A DNA stretch of 8,161 bases from Mailhella massiliensis (lineage in GTDB: Bacteria > Desulfobacterota > Desulfovibrionia > Desulfovibrionales > Desulfovibrionaceae): assembly GCF_020741395.1 (NCBI RefSeq), contig NZ_DYZA01000149.1, forward strand, positions 1 through 8,161, in the 5' to 3' direction. Position 1 is the first letter of the stretch; each line of letters begins with the position of its first letter. Below, in pieces: positions 7,667 through 8,161 of this stretch. The notes beneath the pieces were generated by a model. The model was not told the DNA's origin and did not search any database. It saw only the letters and a program-made list of their open reading frames with translations. A program made the translations under genes and the position numbers.

Positions 7667-7825
7667 ATGAGCGACACAAAGAGTTTAGCGTATACGAAGC
7701 TTCAGCCTCAACTATGGCATGCAGCTTCCCGCCGCGAGAACGACCGGCCCATGGAGGTATGGGCGGGAAGTTCTCATTCCCGTACCCCATCAGCTTTCAA
7801 GTTGCATCCATCCTTCCTGCGATGA
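7667..7825 (+). pseudogene. tnpA: Remnant of IS200-type transposase gene tnpA, deleted and frameshifted (52-codon residual frame)
   Basis: The frame opens with MSDTKSLAYTK, which I recognise as very close to the start of IS200-family TnpA (typically KSLAHTKW/RWNCKYH). AAGGA sits 7 bases before the ATG. Right after the AAG codon at 7697-7699 the resemblance ends: LQPQLWHAASRRENDRPMEVW follows instead of the expected WNCKYHIVF. In another frame, 7759-7794 reads MGGKFSFPYPIS, which resembles the MGEQLSIPYPGS near the TnpA C-terminus. A one-base loss near 7757 would join it to the preceding PME codons. The HUH histidines and catalytic tyrosine are absent, so no active transposase can be made. The residual frame could still be translated as a 52-residue peptide of no known role. 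It could also be an unrelated small ORF whose first residues match by chance, but the SD-masking leader argues against that. Confidence 0.55.
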
Positions 7826-7879
7826 GTGGCGCAGGTTTGCCTCCGAGGGAGTGGGCGGAAGAGGGTGAGAACAGTAATA

Positions 7880-7911
7880 TTGATATTTATTTCACGAAAA
7901 AACGGTATTAT
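7880..7911 (+). promoter_or_regulatory. Candidate promoter region for the MFS gene
   Basis: Composition turns abruptly AT-rich at 7871-7930, just before the transporter gene. TTGATA (7880-7885) resembles a -35 box and TATTAT (7906-7911) a -10 box, but the 20-base spacing is longer than the usual 16-18. The exact boxes are doubtful. A promoter somewhere here is likely, because the terminator after lon separates the two units. Confidence 0.3.
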
Positions 7912-7960
7912 CTTTCCTGTTATTTCGCTTTGGCATAGTGTACGGAGAAGGAGTCTGCTT

Positions 7961-8161
7961 ATGTCTGCTATTCAAGAGAATCCTTCGTCGCTGCACTTAA
8001 AAAGTGTGATCGCCGCCTTGTGGACGGGAAATCTTTTCGCTCCTTTTCTCATGAGCGGCGTGGCCGCCATACTTCCTTCCATAGGGGAGTCGCTGGGGGC
8101 TTCGGCTGTGGCGCTTTCCCTCGTGATGGTATGTTATAATCTCGGCCAGTCCATTTCCCAC
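7961..8161 (+). CDS. Major facilitator superfamily transporter, N-terminal 67 residues (runs off the window)
   Basis: Start of an inner-membrane secondary transporter, probably a drug or metabolite exporter. AAGGAG (7948-7953) is 7 bases before the ATG, a near-ideal ribosome-binding site. A short polar N-terminus (MSAIQENPSSLHLK) leads into a first hydrophobic segment (about residues 15-41, SVIAALWTGNLFAPFLMSGV...ILP). Then comes the loop SIGESLGAS and a second hydrophobic segment from about 50 (VALSLVMVCYNLG) that continues past the window. The pattern of a first helix ending in LPSIGESLGAS with a second helix of LSLVMVCYNLGQSIS type is characteristic of 12/14-TM MFS drug-transporter-like families (Bcr/EmrB-type). 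The substrate cannot be told from the visible part. It lies downstream of the IS200-like remnant and looks separately transcribed from lon. Confidence 0.8.
   Translation, partial: MSAIQENPSSLHLKSVIAALWTGNLFAPFLMSGVAAILPSIGESLGASAVALSLVMVCYNLGQSISH

Larger units (their letters stand above)
7540..7870 (+). mobile_element. Probable internally deleted IS200/IS605-family (IS200-like) element; ends approximate
   Basis: This roughly 330-base stretch between lon and the MFS gene has no intact gene but shows several IS200-like traits. A short frame starts like TnpA (7667-7699). A Shine-Dalgarno-masking hairpin lies at 7600-7660. A short TnpA C-terminus-like stretch lies at 7759-7794. A small hairpin CCAGC-CAG-GC(T)TGG at 7552-7565 has a single bulged T, as in IS200/IS605 end structures, but it is short and may be chance. 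Intact IS200-type elements are about 700 bases with a TnpA of about 150 residues, so around half is missing, mainly the catalytic core with the HUH motif and Tyr. These elements have no terminal inverted repeats and make no target duplication, so the boundaries given are estimates. The AT-rich shift near 7870 is the best guess for the right edge. Family recognition is from memory of the protein sequence. Confidence 0.5.

Noticed and set aside
7714..7938. 74-codon + strand frame after lon as an independent gene
   Set aside because: There is no ribosome-binding site before its ATG. Its useful content is the short TnpA-like segment at 7759-7794, better explained as part of a frameshifted remnant.
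1..8161. tRNA, rRNA, CRISPR array, toxin-antitoxin or defence genes
   Set aside because: No cloverleaf, no regularly spaced repeats and no such protein families were seen on either strand.

Overview
The window carries a housekeeping gene cluster read entirely on the + strand: the 3' 95% or so of leuS (leucyl-tRNA synthetase), lptE (LPS-assembly lipoprotein), holA (DNA polymerase III delta subunit), radC (JAB/MPN-domain protein) and lon (ATP-dependent protease). After a stem-loop terminator comes about 480 bases with no intact gene, then the first 67 codons of an MFS transporter cut by the window end. The moderately high GC content, the leuS-lptE-holA order typical of Gram-negative proteobacteria, the lipoprotein LptE (which implies an LPS outer membrane), and a RadC of the kind that starts with a GHRxRLRERF motif suggest a Desulfovibrio-like bacterium (Desulfovibrionales, former Deltaproteobacteria). 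The taxonomic call is an inference from gene content and recalled family features, not from a search.

Layout: 1-2363 leuS (5' end missing); 2364-2605 a spacer with a strong inverted repeat; 2606-3139 lptE; 3243-4235 holA; 4242-4949 radC, 6 bases after holA; 4978-7476 lon, 28 bases after radC; 7502-7538 a probable Rho-independent terminator; about 7540-7870 a probable internally deleted, frameshifted IS200/IS605-family remnant; 7870-7960 an AT-rich leader; 7961-8161 the MFS gene, continuing beyond the window. The holA-radC-lon stretch is tight enough to be one transcript, and lptE may be part of it. These genes serve different processes (translation, outer-membrane assembly, clamp loading, an uncertain RadC role, protein quality control), so their grouping looks like conserved gene order rather than a pathway.

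The most interesting part is the lon-MFS intergenic region. A 52-codon reading frame with a good Shine-Dalgarno begins with 11 residues that closely resemble the start of IS200-type TnpA transposases, then leaves the family. About 60-90 bases further on, a short stretch in another frame resembles the TnpA C-terminus. The Shine-Dalgarno lies in a hairpin, as known for IS200. I read this as an IS200-like element that lost its catalytic middle. I found no novel defence system, CRISPR array, RNA gene or other undescribed system.
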